A stretch of 64,000 nucleotides of DNA from Anoplopoma fimbria (Eukaryota > Chordata > Actinopteri > Perciformes > Anoplopomatidae), in the NCBI RefSeq assembly GCF_027596085.1, contig NC_072467.1, positions 2,777,361-2,841,360 on the forward strand. The letters are read 5' to 3'. Positions 62,261-64,000 of the stretch are shown here, one piece after another. The notes below the pieces were generated by a model. That model did no database searches and was not told the DNA's origin. It saw only the letters and a list, made by a program, of their open reading frames with translations. The translations under genes were made by a program, and so were the position numbers. Each line of letters opens with the position of its first letter. The stretch's first letter is position 1.

Positions 62261-63160
62261 TGAGTGTATTAACCTTTCTGCTACTGTGGTTTAACCGCTG
62301 ACTGCTACCACTGGTCCCTCCATACAGCGCTGAGCACTTTTATCTTGCTAGTAAGAGATGTTGCGCTTATCTAATCAACTGTTTTTACACCAACTGTGTG
62401 CTCTTGTTTGGGTTAAGAGGGAAATTCATTCAAATTAGATTTCTCTATTTTCTTATATAATGAAGTGGCGCTGTGGTTGCTCACTGACCTCTGTCAGCTG
62501 ATTTAGCATTTGGAACTGGAGAATAGTTTTGGTTTTAAATAAGATGCAGCAAAGAACTGAAGTATTGTGTTCAAATGTAACAGAGAGGTCAGTGAAATGA
62601 GAATTTGAGATTTCCATCGAGCTTAAAGTACTTTCCAATGCACTGTAAATATCCCCAAACTTTGAAAATCACTGGCTAACACAATGTGAGCATTTAGTAA
62701 ATTAAATCCAGGTTAAGTGTCTGTCTATAAGATGCAACACTAATGTAACACCACAACAAATGGTCACTTTTTTAAAGGTTCAATTTCTTTCATCTCCATC
62801 CTCTGGCTTTACATTATTTGTCAATATGCCCCCTAAGCATTTTCTATAGTTTAGTACTGTACCATTATTTTTTTTGGAGCTTTGAATTTATTGCTGCATC
62901 AATTCCCCAGGGTAGCTCCCCACTGATAGTAGCCAATGTTTCATTTCCTCAAGCGCTGAGACAGGGCAATTGTAAACTGTTTGTTTTTCCTGGAGTCAAA
63001 TTTAGAGAAAATTTAGACAAAGTAAATCTTTGACCTTTTTAGAATGATTTGGCTCTTGTCCCGGGGTCACCACACAGTTCACCATAGATAGAAAGCTATG
63101 TGATATTAACAGAAGGCAACATACTGCTTGTGATGTTCCTTTAGCTATTATTCCCCATAT
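62261..63160. other. Intergenic sequence
   Basis: AT-rich with no recognised feature. Confidence 0.42.
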
Positions 63161-63310
63161 GTTTCATTGTGACCTTTCCCTGTAGCCCAGTTAGAGAATG
63201 CATACTTGTATATCCTGACCCGCCATTTAATCTAGAACGTGGCCTTGATAATGAGCACAGCTGTGAAGCCACAATTAGAGTTAAATTAGCAAAAAGACAA
63301 CATATGTGTA
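63161..63310. promoter_or_regulatory. Candidate cis-regulatory block
   Basis: Complex 150 bp with CACAATTAGAG and TTAAATTAGC words (63271-63290). A 136-codon + frame starts here, but its second half is T-rich and only superficially membrane-like. Confidence 0.24.
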
Positions 63311-63690
63311 ATGGTGCAACGTGTAGTTGTATGCAGACTACTATAATTATGATCTTAAATCAAACCTATTACTTTATTTTACAAATAATATCTCACTTGC
63401 TTCTATTCTTCTTGAGGGTATTTCTTATTTTATCCGTTTCAACATCAGTGTGTTATCACAGAGATCATTTCTTAACAATATTATATCTGCCATCTGGACA
63501 AAAGGCTTCTGATGATGGGAGGATAACATGTTGTTTGCAGTCGGTGGTGACGCTCTTCCCCTTTGTAATACATTGGTAATGAATGAAATCCCTTGTTTGT
63601 AGCCAGTACTTGCTTGATTTAAATTTTGTGTAGTCATGCGTGTCGAGTTAATCTACTCAAATAATGTTGTTTTTTTAAAAAGGGGTTACA
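63311..63690. other. Intergenic sequence
   Basis: T-rich sequence with no supported gene. Confidence 0.4.
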
Positions 63691-64000
63691 CTGGGGCATG
63701 AGAGACCAAAGCTTTGATATCAGTTTCTGTTGAAAGTGTCATTTTTCACCTGAGCTCTGCAGCTGGTCAGACTCAGAGTACAGTTTCTAGACAGCGGAAA
63801 CGGAAGGGCATTTCTTCCTGTGAGCAATGGAGGATCACTAACAAGCCTCCCACTGGGGGGCGTGCTCTCATACCGAGACCAGTGATCACTTGATGCCCCT
63901 GTCGTCAGACCGGGCTTAGCAAAAGGCAGCTTAAGTTCGAGGCTTGGAGAGAACTGTCAACCCAGGGTCACACTGAGAGAGAGCCCATCGAGCTGCAGCA
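63691..64000. promoter_or_regulatory. GC-balanced block at the window edge
   Basis: Sequence becomes more complex and less AT-rich toward the end, with a CAGCTG-like E-box at 63762 (GCAGCTGG) and a G6 run near 63856. It could be an element or the flank of a transcript outside the window. No exon is identifiable. Confidence 0.25.

Noticed and set aside
63169..63579. 136-codon frame with hydrophobic stretches
   Set aside because: The hydrophobicity comes from T-rich DNA; no family resemblance.

Overview
This window looks like nuclear DNA from a spiny-rayed (percomorph-type) teleost fish. The evidence is the repeats. Several stretches read as decayed copies of repeats that I recognise from many perch-like fish genomes. 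They come with long dinucleotide microsatellites (one uninterrupted TG run of 136 bp), long homopolymer T tracts, an AT-rich background and no bacterial gene organisation. I cannot name the species or the chromosomal locus.

I find no protein-coding gene, exon or RNA gene that I can support. All open reading frames are short (199 codons at most). The longest lie in locally GC-rich or low-complexity sequence, and none has a recognisable domain. The one protein-like trace is a 19-residue helix-turn-helix-like string near 25.4 kb, probably a transposase fossil. The window therefore reads as intergenic or deep intronic sequence, a gene-desert interval.

Layout. 0-15 kb: AT-rich sequence with a dispersed repeat (1.6-1.9 kb), a possible repeat (5.6-5.9 kb), a (GT)17 run (12.4 kb), a retroelement-tail relic (12.9 kb) and a well-preserved dispersed element (15.1-15.5 kb). 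16-24 kb: blocks of complex sequence alternate with AT-rich DNA, and the most striking block is 18.83-19.27 kb. 20-32 kb: the repeat-rich third, with degenerate elements near 20.3, 20.8, 26.5, 28.6, 31.0 and 31.2 kb. 32.6 kb: the long TG microsatellite. 33-64 kb: many blocks of 200-600 bp with balanced composition and homeodomain-, SOX- and TCF-like words, separated by AT-rich spacers. Two copies of an identical 71-bp sequence lie 6,073 bp apart, at 45.1 and 51.2 kb.

The alternation of complex, GC-richer islands with AT-rich spacers resembles teleost gene deserts that carry conserved noncoding enhancers of developmental regulators. Conservation cannot be seen in one sequence, so every regulatory call is an inference from composition and short motifs and is scored low. 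Repeat calls rest on recognising the repeat text from memory and on internal comparison, not on a database search.
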